Shown here: one piece after another, positions 20,554 to 31,505 of the stretch
Position numbering within the stretch: the stretch's first letter is position 1
How the letters are laid out: each line of letters begins with the position of its first letter
Source: Bufo bufo
Taxonomy: Eukaryota > Chordata > Amphibia > Anura > Bufonidae
Assembly: GCF_905171765.1 (NCBI RefSeq)
Contig: NC_053391.1
Span: 113,077,409 to 113,141,408, forward strand
Direction: 5' to 3'
DNA length: 64,000 nucleotides
Translations under genes and position numbers: made by a program
The notes under the pieces: model-generated
The model's database searches: none
Told to the model about the DNA's origin: nothing
The model's input: the letters and a program-made list of their open reading frames with translations, nothing else

Positions 20554-21106
20554 TCTGTATAGTTCACATCTCACCAAAATACAAAAGTTATCTGTAAAAC
20601 CCAGCACAGAATTTGTAGAATAGGGGAAATTCATGGGCAGCTGTTGTGCGTGCTCATTAGTGGAGCGTCCAGGTGTAGCATGCTGGTTATTGTTAATTTA
20701 ACAGCTGATCAAACACCATTGTGGAGGCAGTCAGCACAATGCAGGCATGCAGGGTGAATTTATACACACAAATGAATTCATACGAGTTTCTGAGCTTTAG
20801 ACTTCACATACTTTTATATTTGTATACATTTTTCAAGTATGGAGATTACATAGTCAATATGGCGGCAGCAATTTCCTGCTACAAATCTTATTATATCCTT
20901 TGTAGAAATAATGAGGGTCACAAATATTTTTATGGCAATTTTTGATGTTAAAATTGTTTCAAGACCCCTTTTTGTGACTATTTTACACCTACGTCCTCGC
21001 CACTTGGGACAGGGAGGGGCATGGCGGGGGCTAGACTGGCCCCAGCAAAATTACTAACATTTATGCCTGTAAACAGGAATCGTAGTAGTTTTTAACTTCA
21101 GGCGCA
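20554..21106. other. No recognised feature
   Basis: No gene or structured repeat is recognised. The 74-residue ORF at 20721-20945 has no recognisable motif. Confidence 0.35.
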
Positions 21107-21107
21107 C

Positions 21108-21411
21108 AGGGGGTCATTTTTCATAACTGCAATAAAGGAAAAGTGGTTTAGTTGCCTATAGCAACCAGATTCCACCTTTTATTTTTCAATCCTCCTTTGA
21201 AAATGAAAGGTGGAATCTGATTGGTTGCTATGAGCAACTAAGCCAGTTTTCCTTTAAACCAGTTTTGATAAATCTCCCTCATAGACTGACATAGATGTGC
21301 CTAACCTATGATGAGGCGCACGACTCGTCATAAATTTGACAAATCCTCCAGCAGCGCACTGTGGGAAACAAAGATCGGTGTAAAAAGCCAGTCTTTGTAA
21401 ATGACCCCCAA
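21108..21411. repeat. Palindromic MITE, nested pair
   Basis: The core 21108-21292 is a foldback: ATAGCAACCAGATTCCACC pairs with GGTGGAATCTGATTGGTTGC, with outer TAAACCAGTTTTGAT. GGGGGTCATTTTTCA at 21108 and TAAATGACCCCCA at 21398-21410 form an outer inverted repeat. It is probably a MITE within or next to another one. Confidence 0.6.
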
Positions 21412-22224
21412 CATCTTCTAAATGCTACATTCACATGTCAATGATTTTCCACAACAGGATTTGCACAGTGGATTTATTTGAGATTTTTGGTGCAATATTG
21501 TATTTCAAAAGGTGAAATCCATGGTGGGTGTTCATAGCATAAAGTGACAATGAAATCAACCCTGCAGATCAATTTATGCTGCAGGTTTTTTTTATTCCAA
21601 GTGGTGGAAATTTCTTAAAATTGTATCCACTTTGATGCTACTGTAAAACACTGCAGGACACAGAGGCAAATGCTACATGTTAATATAAGCTTAAGAAATT
21701 TTGGGCCTTTTACAGGGGCTGATTGGGAACCCAAAGTGGATTTTTTTTTTAAATGCCCCATATTGTTGACGGACCCAAACTGGTAGAAGGACCAAGCCAA
21801 GTACTGTAGATGGGGTTTTTCTTTTCCTTTTTTTTTTGCCTGAATTAATATGATTTTGGAATGTAAATACCTTTTGATCACTTTTTATTCAATTTACATA
21901 GAAGATGAAGTTACAAAAAACGGTGAATCTGCAATTTTGATTTGTTTTCAATTGTGACATTTTTATATTTTAATAGTACAACATTTTGTGCGCAACATTG
22001 ACAATGATCTTTATTTTTTTTATTGTTTATTATTCATTTTAATGTGGGGAAGTTTTTTTATTTTTTTTATAGTTATAAAATCTTTTTCACTTTTTTCGCT
22101 CAAGTGCCCCTAGAGGACTTTAACATGCAATCATCTGATTGACTCTCCCATTGACTACAATGATTTACTATTGCAACCCATAGAATATTTACTTTCTTTC
22201 TATGGAGACGTGTCAGACAGGCCT
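21412..22224. other. No recognised feature
   Basis: AT-rich with several poly-T runs (21730, 21822, 22010, 22045). ORF 21615-21881 (minus) has no recognisable domain. Confidence 0.35.
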
Positions 22225-22880
22225 CCATGGGAAATCATTGTGGCAGATCTAGCAGAATGCTTGGGTGTATAGCAAGAGGAATTACCAGTAGAAAGAGGGA
22301 GGTGCTCATGCCGCTCTACAGAGCACTAGTGAGACCTCATTTGGAGTATTGTGCTCAGTACTGGAGACCATATCTCCAGAAGGATATTGATACTTTGGAG
22401 AGAGTTCAGAGAAGAGCTACTAAACTGGTACATGGATTGCAGGATAAAACTTACCAGGAAAGATTAAAAGGACCTTAACATGTATAGCTTGGAAGAAAGA
22501 CGAGACAGAGGGGATATGATAGAAACTTTTAAATACATAAAGGGAATCAACAAGGTAAAAGAGGAGAGAATATTTAAAAGAAGAAAAACTGCTACAAGAG
22601 GACATAGTTTTAAATTAGAGGGGCAAAGGTTTAAAAGTAATATCAGGAAGTATTACTTTACTGAGAGAGTAGTGGATGCATGGAATAGCCTTCCTGCAGA
22701 AGTGGTAGCTGCAAATACAGTGAAGGAGTTTAAGCATGCATGGGATAGGCATAAGGTCATCCTTCATTTAAGATAGGGCCAGGGGCTATTCATAGTATTT
22801 AGTATATTGGGCAGACTAGATGGGCTAAATGGTTCTTATCTGCCGACACATTCTATGTTTCTATGTTTCTATGTCTCAGA
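22225..22880 (+). pseudogene. 3' end of a CR1/L2-like LINE (end of RT to tail)
   Basis: Two plus-strand frames (22227-22478 and 22480-22776) encode the C-terminal end of a non-LTR retrotransposon ORF2: [33 protein letters not shown], then LEERRDRGDMIETFKYIKG, RGHSFKL and VVDAWNSLPAEVV. The frameshift at about 22470 is one base. The 3' tail ends in TTCTATGTTTCTATGTTTCTATG, the microsatellite-like tail typical of CR1/L2 elements. The element is heavily 5'-truncated. A second copy on the minus strand (58408-58645 plus 61510-61870) is interrupted by a TTAA transposon. Confidence 0.85.
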
Positions 22881-23024
22881 GTCTTCAAAAGGCCCAATGC
22901 TGCCATTGCAACCTCAATCTCAGCATGGGGGATTTGTTCGGGGACCAGAAGCACAGAGATCCAGGGGAAAGATGAATCAGATGCTGTGGTTGTAATTGAC
23001 CATAGCATGTGTGGGATTAATGTG

Positions 23025-23485
23025 GTCATTTATCAAACAGGTGTAAAGTAGAAATGGCTTAGTTGCCCATAGCAACCAATCAGATTCCACCTTTCATTTT
23101 CCAAAGGTGCTGTCAAAAATGAAAGGTGGAATCTGATTGGTTGCTTTGGGAAACTTAGTCAGTTCTACCTTAGTTCGCTCAGCATGCATGTTGGTACTTG
23201 TAGTGCAGGCGGAACCTATACCCCCTGAACTTCATGGTCGCTGTCATGGCACTTAACAGGTTGAACTTAATGTTAGGTTCCCGTCTTACAGAGATAGCCT
23301 TGACGTGCGGCAGACGGGCTCAAATAATTTTGTACAAAATGATTTGTCAAGCATCTCTAATTTATAAGCATAGCATAAGCAATATAATTCATTTTTGTAC
23401 TTTATTTGGTTTGCAGAGTGCTCTTGCATTGTATGTTATGTTCTAGCCAGTTCTACTTTACACCAGTTTGATAAATATCCCCATA
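23025..23485. repeat. Palindromic MITE interrupted by a 280-bp insertion
   Basis: 23025-23172 is the same foldback MITE as at 21108, up to AGTCAGTTCTACCTTA. The expected tail AGCCAGTTCTACTTTACACC resumes at 23446. The repeated AGYCAGTTCTACYTTA flanks look like a target duplication of about 15 bp around an unidentified insert (23173-23445). Confidence 0.65.
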
Positions 23486-23939
23486 AATGTGTGTGATCGG
23501 CATTATTGCAAATTGCGACAATGCCTCTGGGTGTCTTCTGTGTAAAGCATCAAGCATCTTGTGGCTATGGTGTCCACTCAGCTACTAAGCGGGCATAGCA
23601 TTTAAAGTCTTGACTTCCAATATACATGTATTGCAAAAGCAGGGTAGGGGTTAAAATAAAAGTAATTCCCCCATTTAACTATAGCCATCAGCATCATAAC
23701 AGTGCTTGATAACACCCCTGTGTAATCAAAAACTTTTATTTAACTTTATCCACATTTTCACTACTGCGTCTTAAACTCAGGACCTTCTGTATGGGAGGCA
23801 AAAGCTTTACTAGGTGAGCCACAGATTTGAATGCACAGAGAGAAAGGAATTTCTAAAAACCTTCACTAGTATTTATGTACAATGCACTGGTATCTTAAGA
23901 TGCTTCTCTATATACCAGGAAACTGAGATAACAGCAAAA
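23486..23939. other. No recognised feature
   Basis: No gene or repeat recognised between the MITE and the TTAA-family fragment. Confidence 0.35.
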
Positions 23940-24157
23940 GTCCATTTTTTTTCGTAATCACAAAATATAAATTTTTTGAAAATGTAAAAAATGCTTCTAA
24001 AATTCTAAGCCTTCTAAGGTCATGAACAACAAAATGGCATTCCAAATAATGCCAATATAAGGAACATATAAAGTAAATATTAATTTACAGAAATTCAAAT
24101 TTTTCCAACTTTTCTGTAGATTTTGGATTAAAAATAAATAAATAAAGGTTAAACATA
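23940..24157 (-). repeat. TTAA-family A fragment, left of a PLE insertion
   Basis: The segment aligns by eye with 33230-33480 (TTCTAAGCCTT..., TTCCAAA.TAATG, AAATTTTTCCAA). Together with 25914-26035 on the other side it forms one copy that was split by the PLE. Confidence 0.6.
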
Positions 24158-24290
24158 GAAGAAATAAGTAGATAAATGAGGGGCACTCTCTATAAGGGAA
24201 TAAAAACAGCAATGGATAATGGCTAAATGTAATTTAATCCTATAATAAAAAGCCAAAGCATCAAACAATTACAATATAAAAAAACATCCA
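24158..24290 (-). repeat. PLE inverted arm, left
   Basis: Reverse complement of 25695-25837 with few differences, including AAATAAGTAGATAAATGAGG and the AATTACAATATAAAAAA end. It marks the PLE 3' end in normal orientation. Confidence 0.9.
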
Positions 24291-24951
24291 TATAATATAA
24301 TACCATAAAATACAATAAAATAAATACCCAATGGAAAAGGGCCCTGAAAAATTCGCCAGACAATAATGAAAGTTCAAAAAATTTGTATTTGCGAATAATC
24401 AGCAGTCCGCACAATACGAATAATCGCACCGGATCCTTATACACTTGGAGAGTTCGTTCTTAACTCGAGCCTATAAGGCTCCAAATGATCACATGCACGA
24501 TCTGACTATGTCAGAAAAATCATATTATGAACTGTCCGACTTCAATCCTCCAATTTATTCGGATAGTCAGATATATCAACAATCGTGGGAAGAATCTCTT
24601 ACCCTGTTCCGTCACTGGCTCAATGTAATGGATCGAAAACACAGCCAATCTTACCCAAACGCGGCGTCCCACGTGGTATGGAGTCTCAACGTGACGTCTC
24701 ACGTGACTCCTCGGCTGAAGCAGTAGTGAAGTAGTCGGTCCTTCTTGGAAATACAGCCTCTATTTCGAGACAAGGTGATAATCCAAATGCGAAAGTCACC
24801 CCGACCGTAGTTATTTCCTCTTGGTGACTCCTGATTTCTTGGGGAACGGCTCACTGTCACTGGAGGAGAGCAGGGCAGGGAGGAAGGAACAGAGTGCTGA
24901 TAAACAGCCCGACTCTGGATCTGCATCACCACCCGGCTCACCCCCCATCCC

Positions 24952-25482
24952 TTAGAGGAATCCAAACAATTCCCATTCAGCATTCAGACCCCTAGGGAAC
25001 AGGGATTCAAATTCAAAAATGCGGCGGGACTCCTGTCTGGACATAGAGGCCACATGATTGCCAACTCTCCAAGGTTTCTTTACTCTCTCCAATGCAAAGA
25101 ATGCCAAGGACGAGGGATCACAGTTATGTATATCTTTAAAATGTTTCGAGAGGGAGTGTAACACATAGCCCTTTTTAATGTTGGCCAGGTGTTCTGCCAC
25201 TCTCTTCTTCAGTGTCCTCTTTGTCCTCCCTATGTATTGTTTACGGCATCCACATTGTAACAGGTAGATGACATCCGTCGAATCGCAGGTCAGACATTCG
25301 TTGATGTCAAACCTGAAAGAATTCTGAGTCGAAGTAACACTGGTGGTTTTCCTCGCAAAATTCGTCACCTTACAATTACCACACCGTCCACATCTATGGA
25401 AGCCTCCAGTTGCTAGCCAATTCTGGCCTTCAAACGGACCTTTCCTATTAATTTTCAATGTGGGTGCTACCTTTGCTGCCAA
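24952..25482 (-). CDS. PLE GIY-YIG endonuclease domain (partial polyprotein)
   Basis: A 176-residue open frame representing the C-terminus of a Penelope-like polyprotein. Residues 29-40 hold Cys31, Cys34 and Cys37, and 63-67 hold a further Cys-x2-Cys, forming the zinc-binding linker typical of GIY-YIG-bearing PLEs. The nuclease core follows: VIYLLQC (71-77), QYIGRT (82-87), Arg94 in KRVAEH, and the catalytic-type Glu159 in FEFES. It ends at a natural terminus (ELFGFL). In a full element this domain cuts target DNA before reverse transcription. The RT that should precede it is missing, so this is a fragment although its frame is open. The methionine is not a true start. Confidence 0.85.
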   Translation of the reverse strand: MAAKVAPTLKINRKGPFEGQNWLATGGFHRCGRCGNCKVTNFARKTTSVTSTQNSFRFDINECLTCDSTDVIYLLQCGCRKQYIGRTKRTLKKRVAEHLANIKKGYVLHSLSKHFKDIHNCDPSSLAFFALERVKKPWRVGNHVASMSRQESRRIFEFESLFPRGLNAEWELFGFL

Positions 25483-25694
25483 CGTGGTGGCTCTCGTGTA
25501 AGTAATTCTTGGGTCTTTGGTAAGGGACGACCCTATGATCTTGTCATCTAAAAAGGAGATACCAGTGTTTCCTAATAATTATCTCTACCTGTCGGTATTG
25601 TGAGTGATAGGGTAGGATCATCCTTAACACCTCATCTAATGGGGGTGTGCACTTCTGGACAAAAAAGTCCTGCCTATTCATATTTCTCACTTTT

Positions 25695-25837
25695 TCCAAG
25701 TGAGATGCTTTTTTATATTGTAATTGTTTGATGCATTGGCTTTTTATTATAGGATTAAATTACATTTAGCCATTATCCATTGCTGTTTTTATTCCCTTAT
25801 ACGGAGTGCCCCTCATTTATCTACTTATTTCTTCTGT
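25695..25837 (+). repeat. PLE inverted arm, right
   Basis: Inverted copy of the PLE 3' terminus (see 24158-24290) placed at the 5' end of the truncated element. Junctions at about 25695 (GCTTTTTTATATTG) and 25837 (CTTCTGTCTACTCG). Confidence 0.88.
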
Positions 25838-25913
25838 CTACTCGTGCGGTCTGGGTGGACCGAGAGGTGAGCACCCTTATCCATCTGGTCTATAGGTCGA
25901 GTCGCTGGTTTAC

Positions 25914-26275
25914 AAAGGTTAAACATAATTACCCACATTTTTCACTAACATGAAGTACAATGTGTCCCGAAAAATCAGTTTCAGAATTGTCCAGATAAGT
26001 AACATTCCTAAGTTATGTCAGATTTGCAAAAGTAGGCTTGGTCAAGAAGATGCTAATTGGCTCATTCTGGAAGTAGTTTGAAAAACCCAGTCATAAATCT
26101 GGAGTAAAACTATTTAACCTAGCTTACCATGCCCAATTTTACATCTACTTTTCGAAAATGAAAAAAATGAAAAACGTTTGCACAGGTGACCACAAAAAGT
26201 TGCAAATGTCCTATTTCTGACTTTTTAACCACAGAATTCTAGAGTGCAGTGACCTTGTAAATTCCCTCTTATATT
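25914..26275 (-). repeat. TTAA-family A fragment, then the old repeat
   Basis: 25914-26035 continues the repeat interrupted by the PLE (CATGAAGTACAATGTG, CAGAATTGTCCAGATAAG, AGATTTGCAAAA; compare 33490-33590). 26040-26275 is the second copy of the old repeat at 19441-19735. Confidence 0.55.
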
Positions 26276-27468
26276 CTTGTGCAATCCATCTTACGATATC
26301 TAGAGCACTACTTAAAAGAACACTGCTGTCCAAAAGTGGATATATCCGAAACACCCATCATTCCAAATCGTTTCAGATTTTATAATAATTGAGAAGTTGC
26401 TGGACTCATGGCAAAGTTGTTCAATTACAGAACATGGTGTTAATATGGAAGGTTTTTGCTCTTTATTTGAAGGCTGCCATTTATATTGCAGATATTCAAG
26501 TAATGAACAATTACAGACATGTAAGGCTTTATAACAGCTCAATTGCATTTCCTTTATGCTTCACTGACCTTGCTATGAAAATGCCACAGTAACTTAATTT
26601 CAGTTCTGCTGAAGTCCAATTTCAATTTTGTATAACCGTAATCAAGAATCCCTGGTTTCCTCAGCAGTGCTTGGAATATTCCCACTTGAACATTTCTGTT
26701 TTTATACATCAACATTCAATATGTACATGCCTATTGTCCTTCAGGGGACACCATGAAGAAGCTATGCAAAGAGAAAAGATCATCTTTATTTACTACAAGA
26801 GGTGTCATTCTTAATTAAATAAAAATATGGAGTGCACTGGTCTATTTTAGGGTCATTTTTATCACCATATTCTAGGTAAGGACTAGATAATTTTTTACAC
26901 TATAAAAAAAATTGCATCTAGCAAGTAATAATAATACAATAGACAAAAAAACACTGATTAACATCACTTAGTACAGGTAGACAACATTGCAGTATAGTAC
27001 AGGTATAGAACAGTACAGTGATGCTGCTCATGCACTTAAATAGAGTATCTATTTTTGTGTTTGAATGCCCATGGCTTATTTTATTCCTGCAGATTTTGCA
27101 CACCGCTGTCGTTTTGTGTGATGGCCTTGTGAAGAACAATTTCTTGAGGAGAGCTACTCGCACATAGCTAACGGCAGTTGAGGAAGGCTTAGGACTGGCA
27201 AGTTTTGAGCCTAATCCCAAAGTATCAGCAGAATCACCAGTTCCTGAGTTGACAATAATAGAAGCAGATCTGGTAGATTTTTGGAGGTTCTGCCTCTGCT
27301 ATTTATTGTAGCCGTCAATACCCTTCTCCTCTGATGTCACCTCCTATGCAGCACCCGATCTGGCTCCCAGGTCCTTTCCAAAAACCAATCATCATAGTCC
27401 TCCTCATCCACACTAAGTTTATATCAGACTGTGACAAGCCATCTTGGGCCCCTTGACCCCCCTCCCAA
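26276..27468. other. No recognised feature
   Basis: No domain-bearing ORF and no TIR is seen. 26965-27020 has a short imperfect repeat (AGTACAGGTA...), reminiscent of 35975-36040. Confidence 0.35.
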
Positions 27469-27469
27469 T

Positions 27470-28070
27470 TCCTTGCCTGTGAGATACAGCCCCCTGGATC
27501 TCACAGGCCGGAAGCTGTATGAGTAATACACACAGTATTACTCATACAGCCAATGCATTCCAATACAGAAGTATTGGAATGCATTGTAAAGTATTAGACC
27601 CCCAAAAGTTCAAGTCCCAAAGTGGGACAAAAAATAAAGTGAAAAAAAAAAGTTTAAAAAATAAATTTTCCCCCCAAAAAATTAAAAGTTTTTCAAGTAA
27701 AAATAAACAAAAACGTAATTTTCCCCAAATAAAGTAAAAAAAAATTGGTAAAAAATAGGAAGGGGGGGAGAAAGTATACATATTAGGTATCTCCGCGTCC
27801 GTATCGACCGGCTCTATAAACTTATCATATGACCTAACCCCTCAGATGAACAGCATAAAGAATAAAAAATAAAACTGTGCTAAATAAACCATTTTTTGTC
27901 ACCCTACAACACAAAAAGTGTAATAGCAAGCAATAAAAAAGTCACACGCACTCCAAATAGAAAAAAAATATTAAAATTTTAACTTAAAAAAATTATTAAA
28001 ATGGAAAATCTGCCAAAAAAGTGAAATTTTGAAATTGTATCTCTTTTTTCCATTAATTCTTGTGGAACAC
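27470..28070 (-). repeat. TTAA-family A copy, left part (split by Gypsy)
   Basis: It contains the family hallmarks: an inverted repeat around GCATTCCAATACAGAAGTATTGGAATGC, AGACCCCCAAAAGTTC, GTGGGACAAAAAATAAAG and TCTTGTGGAACAC. It stops at the Gypsy LTR and resumes at 33078 with ACACCTAAAGGGTTAAAG. Other copies read GGAACACCTAAAGGG without interruption. Confidence 0.8.
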
Positions 28071-28733
28071 TGTAATGACCGGCGTCACGCAAAGGGAGGG
28101 AAATGGGAAGGCCCTGTCCAAGGGAGAGGGAAAGGTGGTGACCCCTGACTCACCTTGAGGCTGGCACATGACTGCCCTGACGTCCCTAGACTGGTTCCTC
28201 ACCCGTACGCCGATCACGTGCCTAAACCCTGGCTTTCCCTAAGATGAGCCCTATGTAGTGAACGGGGCGGTTGGATCACTAGTCCGCACCACTGACACTA
28301 AAAGGAAAACACCAAGGAGAGGACAGACAACACAGACAAAACATATAATCCCAGGTGGGCGACCACAGCAGACAACAAAAGCCCAACAGGGATCCGGAGG
28401 GTAACGTTCTGGAACAACAACCAGGGAACACAGCTACACAGCTCCAGTGGGTCAGTATAGAAGTCCAGGCAGGAAGCTCTATATCTGGCAACCAGAGAGG
28501 TGAGAGATGGGAATATAAGGAGGTTGGGATTGCTGGACAAGAAACAGCTGAGGAGGAGAAGCTACGGATCCCTGAGTGAGCCAAAAAGGATTGCAAGGCA
28601 AACCCAGAAAGCTACCATTAAGAAACAGCCCTGTATTTAGACATAGAGCGCGCAGCCACCCGCTGCGACTTCCTGACCCCGGGTATAATGGAGTCAGACG
28701 TGGCTCTTGACACCCTCGTGACAGTACCCCCCC
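28071..28733 (-). repeat. Gypsy 3' LTR
   Basis: 663 bp, TG...CA. ORFs predicted inside the LTR (both strands) are not genes. The polypurine tract lies just inside it: on the minus strand a G-run at 28735-28743, preceded by GGACG. Confidence 0.93.
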
Positions 28734-29238
28734 GTCCTAGAGGGGCCTCCGGACACTCAGGACTAGGTCTCTCAGGATGAGAGGCATGAAAAACCCGAAC
28801 TAACCTGTCAGCGTTTACCTCAGACGCTGGAACCCACATTCTTTCCTCGGGACCGTAACCCCTCCAATGCACCAGATATTGAAGAGAGCGGCGGACCCGA
28901 CGAGAATCAACAATTTTGGATATTTGAAACTCTAGATTACCATCCACAATAACAGGAGGGGGTGACAGCGGTGATGATTCTAGAGGTGGAACATACTTTT
29001 TGAGTAACGACTTATGGAAGACGTTATGAATTTTAAAAGTCTGAGGTAGCTCCAGGCGAAAAGCCACGGGGTTAATGATGGTTACTATTTTGTAAGGACC
29101 AATAAACCTAGGACCCAATTTCCAAGAGGGAACCTTTAATTTAATATTCCTAGTAGATAACCACACATAGTCATGCACTCCTAGGTCCGGACCTGGCGAC
29201 CGTTTTTTATCAGCCATGCATTTATATTTACCTCCCAT
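28618..29238 (-). pseudogene. Gypsy integrase C-terminus and chromodomain
   Basis: The open frame carries the integrase C-terminal GPY/F-like module (FIGPYKI, near residues 44-50), then FHKSLLKKY, and a chromodomain near residues 115-145 (YLVHWRGYGPEERMWVP), placing the element with the chromoviruses. The chromodomain in such elements steers integration to particular chromatin. The frame runs past the 3' LTR boundary at 28733. It is separated from the upstream integrase remnant by a frameshift near 29240. Confidence 0.88.
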
Positions 29239-30000
29239 ATTTTTTTAATTAGCTTGCACTTTCTGCCATACAGATGAAAGAGATGACGAAAACCGTTCCT
29301 CTTCGGGAACCCCAGAAGACCCCCCCTCTTTGAAAGTACAGAATTGGGGATAAAAACCATATGCACCAAGAAATGGTCACTTGCCAGTAGATTCCTGACG
29401 GCGATTATTTATGGCAAACTCTGCTAACGGTAAATATGATGACCACACCTCTTGGTTTTCAGACACAAAACATCTTAGATATGTCTCAAGGTTTTGGCTG
29501 GTACGCTCAGTCTGTCCATTCGACTGAGGATGGAAAGCTGAGGGGGCGTCCCCCTGGGTCTCTAACACCTTCCCCTCCAGAACAGAGTGTACCGCAGAGA
29601 CAACCACTCCTCTTTGTAGAATGGGTACCGGATCACTCACATTACCCCCTCCAGGGAAACAACGAGATAATGCATCTGCCTTGGTATTTTTTGCCCCAGG
29701 ACGATAGGTAATAACAAAGTTAAACCTGGTAAAAAATAGCGACCACCTAGCTTGTCTAGGGGTGAGACGCTTAGCTGATTCGAGGTACAGAAGGTTTTTG
29801 TGGTCTGTAATCACAGTGACGGGGTGGATTGCCCCCTCTAAAAAGTGACGCCATTCTTCAAACGCTAGTTTAATAGCAAATAGTTCCCTATTGCCAATAT
29901 CATAGTTCTTCTCTGCTGCAGATAGTTTTTTAGAAAAGAAAGCACAAGGACGCCATTTGCCAGGAGACGGACCCTGAGACAGCACAGCCCCCACTCCCAC
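29239..30000 (-). pseudogene. Gypsy RNase H and internally deleted integrase
   Basis: Reading from 30000: an RNase H domain ([30 protein letters not shown], then [15 protein letters not shown]), followed within about 40 residues by [12 protein letters not shown], the part of the integrase core that precedes the catalytic Glu. The zinc-binding HHCC domain and both core Asp residues are absent, so several hundred bases have been deleted near 29560. A frameshift near 29380 leads to the remainder. Confidence 0.88.
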
Positions 30001-30015
30001 CTCTGACGCATCTAC

Positions 30016-31494
30016 TTAAACAATAAAAGGCTGGGAGACATCAGGTTGGATTAGTACAGGTGCCGAGGTAAACCTCTGCTTTTTCCTCTCTAAAAGAATT
30101 TTAGCGGCGTCAGACCATTTAGAAAAATCAGTCCCCTTCCTAGTCATGTCAGTAAGGGGTTTTACAATCACCGAATAATTTTTAATGAACTTTCTATAGA
30201 AATTTGCGAAGCCCAAGAACCGTTGCAGTGCTTTGAGGTTCTCAGGAAGATCCCAAACTAAAATTGCCTGGACCTTCCTAGGATCCATACGGAAACCTGA
30301 AGCAGATAATAAATAACCTAGGAACTGTATTTCCTGAACGGCGAAGACACACTTTTCAATTTTAGCATATAATTTATTCGTCCGTAGGACCTGCAGTACC
30401 TGTCTGACATGCACCTCATGTGTTTTCAGATCAGACGAATAAATTAAAATATCATCTAGGTATATCACCACAAACCTGATGATAAGATGACTGAAAATGT
30501 CATTAACGAAATGTTGGACGACAGCAGGAGCATTGGTCAGACCGAAAGGCATGACTAGATTTTCATAATGCCCTTCAGGGGTGTTAAAAGCTGTCTTCCA
30601 CTCATCCCCTTCCTTGATACGAATCAGATTGTAGGCCCCCCTAAGATCAAGTTTGGAGAACCACCTAGCACCCGCAATCTGATTAAACAGGTCAGGAATG
30701 AGAGGAAGAGGGTATGGGTCTCGGATGGTTATCCGGTTTAATTTGCGAAAATCTAGGCAAGGACGCAGGCCCCCATCTTTCTTTTTAACGAAGAAAAACC
30801 CTGCAGCCACGGGTGAAGAAGAGGGTCTGATGTGTCCCTTAGCCAAGCTCTCGGAGATATAATCTTTCATGGCTTGTCTCTCCGGACCTGAAAGATTATA
30901 TAACCTGGTCTTGGGTAATTTTGCACCGGGAATCAGGTTAACCGGGCAATCATAAGGACGGTGAGGTGGTAACTTCTGGCAACCCTTTTCAGAAAAAACA
31001 TCCTCAAAGTCCGAAACAAATGTAGGTAGGGTAGCTATGGAGGCGACTAAGCATTTGCTATTTAAGCAATTTTCTCTGCAATGCTCACTCCACTCCAATA
31101 TCTCCCTGGCCTGCCAATCCACCACTGGATTTTGCGCTACCAACCAGGGAAGACCCAACACCACAGGAGTGGGAAGCCCCTCCAGAACATAACATGAAAG
31201 CCACTCGTTATGGTGGTCCCCTACCCGAAGGTGTAAGTTATGGACAATGCGAGTGAGGTTTCTCTGAGACAGAGGAGCAGAATCAATAGCGAATATGGGA
31301 ATAGGTCTCTGTAGCGTACAGAGAGACAAACCCATAGTGTGGGCAAAATGGGCATCTATCAAATTTACTCCTGCTCCACTGTCTAGAAAAAAAGAAATAG
31401 TCTCCGTCTTAACACCAAAAACAACAACCGCTGGCAACACAAATTGCGATGTTCGTATGGAGGAAACGTATACCCCCCGGCTGACATCCTCCAC
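30016..31494 (-). pseudogene. Gypsy protease-reverse transcriptase
   Basis: A 492-residue frame. The aspartic protease motif FFLDSGAGVNLID is near residue 35. The RT runs from about 200 to 400, with LDFRKLN, FSKLDLRGAYN, MPFGLTNAP and the catalytic YLDDILIYS. It should continue into RNase H, but a TAA at about 30013 stands where relatives have a sense codon; the downstream frame continues in phase. The pol frame opens after a TGA close to the gag stop, so expression would need a -1-type shift within a short overlap. Confidence 0.9.
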
Positions 31495-31505
31495 ACAGCC
31501 TGGGG

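Larger units (their letters stand above)
24158..25913 (-). mobile_element. 5'-truncated Penelope-like element with 14-bp target duplication
   Basis: The 1756-bp insertion is bracketed by AAAGGTTAAACATA at 24144-24157 and 25914-25927. Flanking sequence on both sides belongs to the same TTAA-family repeat. Minus-strand coding sequence comprises the region after the RT and a complete GIY-YIG domain. The 3' terminal segment (24158-24290) is repeated in inverted orientation at the 5' side (about 25695-25837), so the copy has long inverted arms plus about 75 extra bases at 25838-25913. Inverted and truncated terminal segments are a known habit of Penelope-like insertions. Confidence 0.85.

Noticed and set aside
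23173..23445. tRNA-derived SINE
   Set aside because: Despite a possible 15-bp duplication, no box A or box B sequence and no A-rich or microsatellite tail could be found.
28279..28596. 105-residue minus ORF and its twin at 32635-32952
   Set aside because: Both lie inside the two LTRs of the Gypsy element; repetition reflects the LTR, not a gene.
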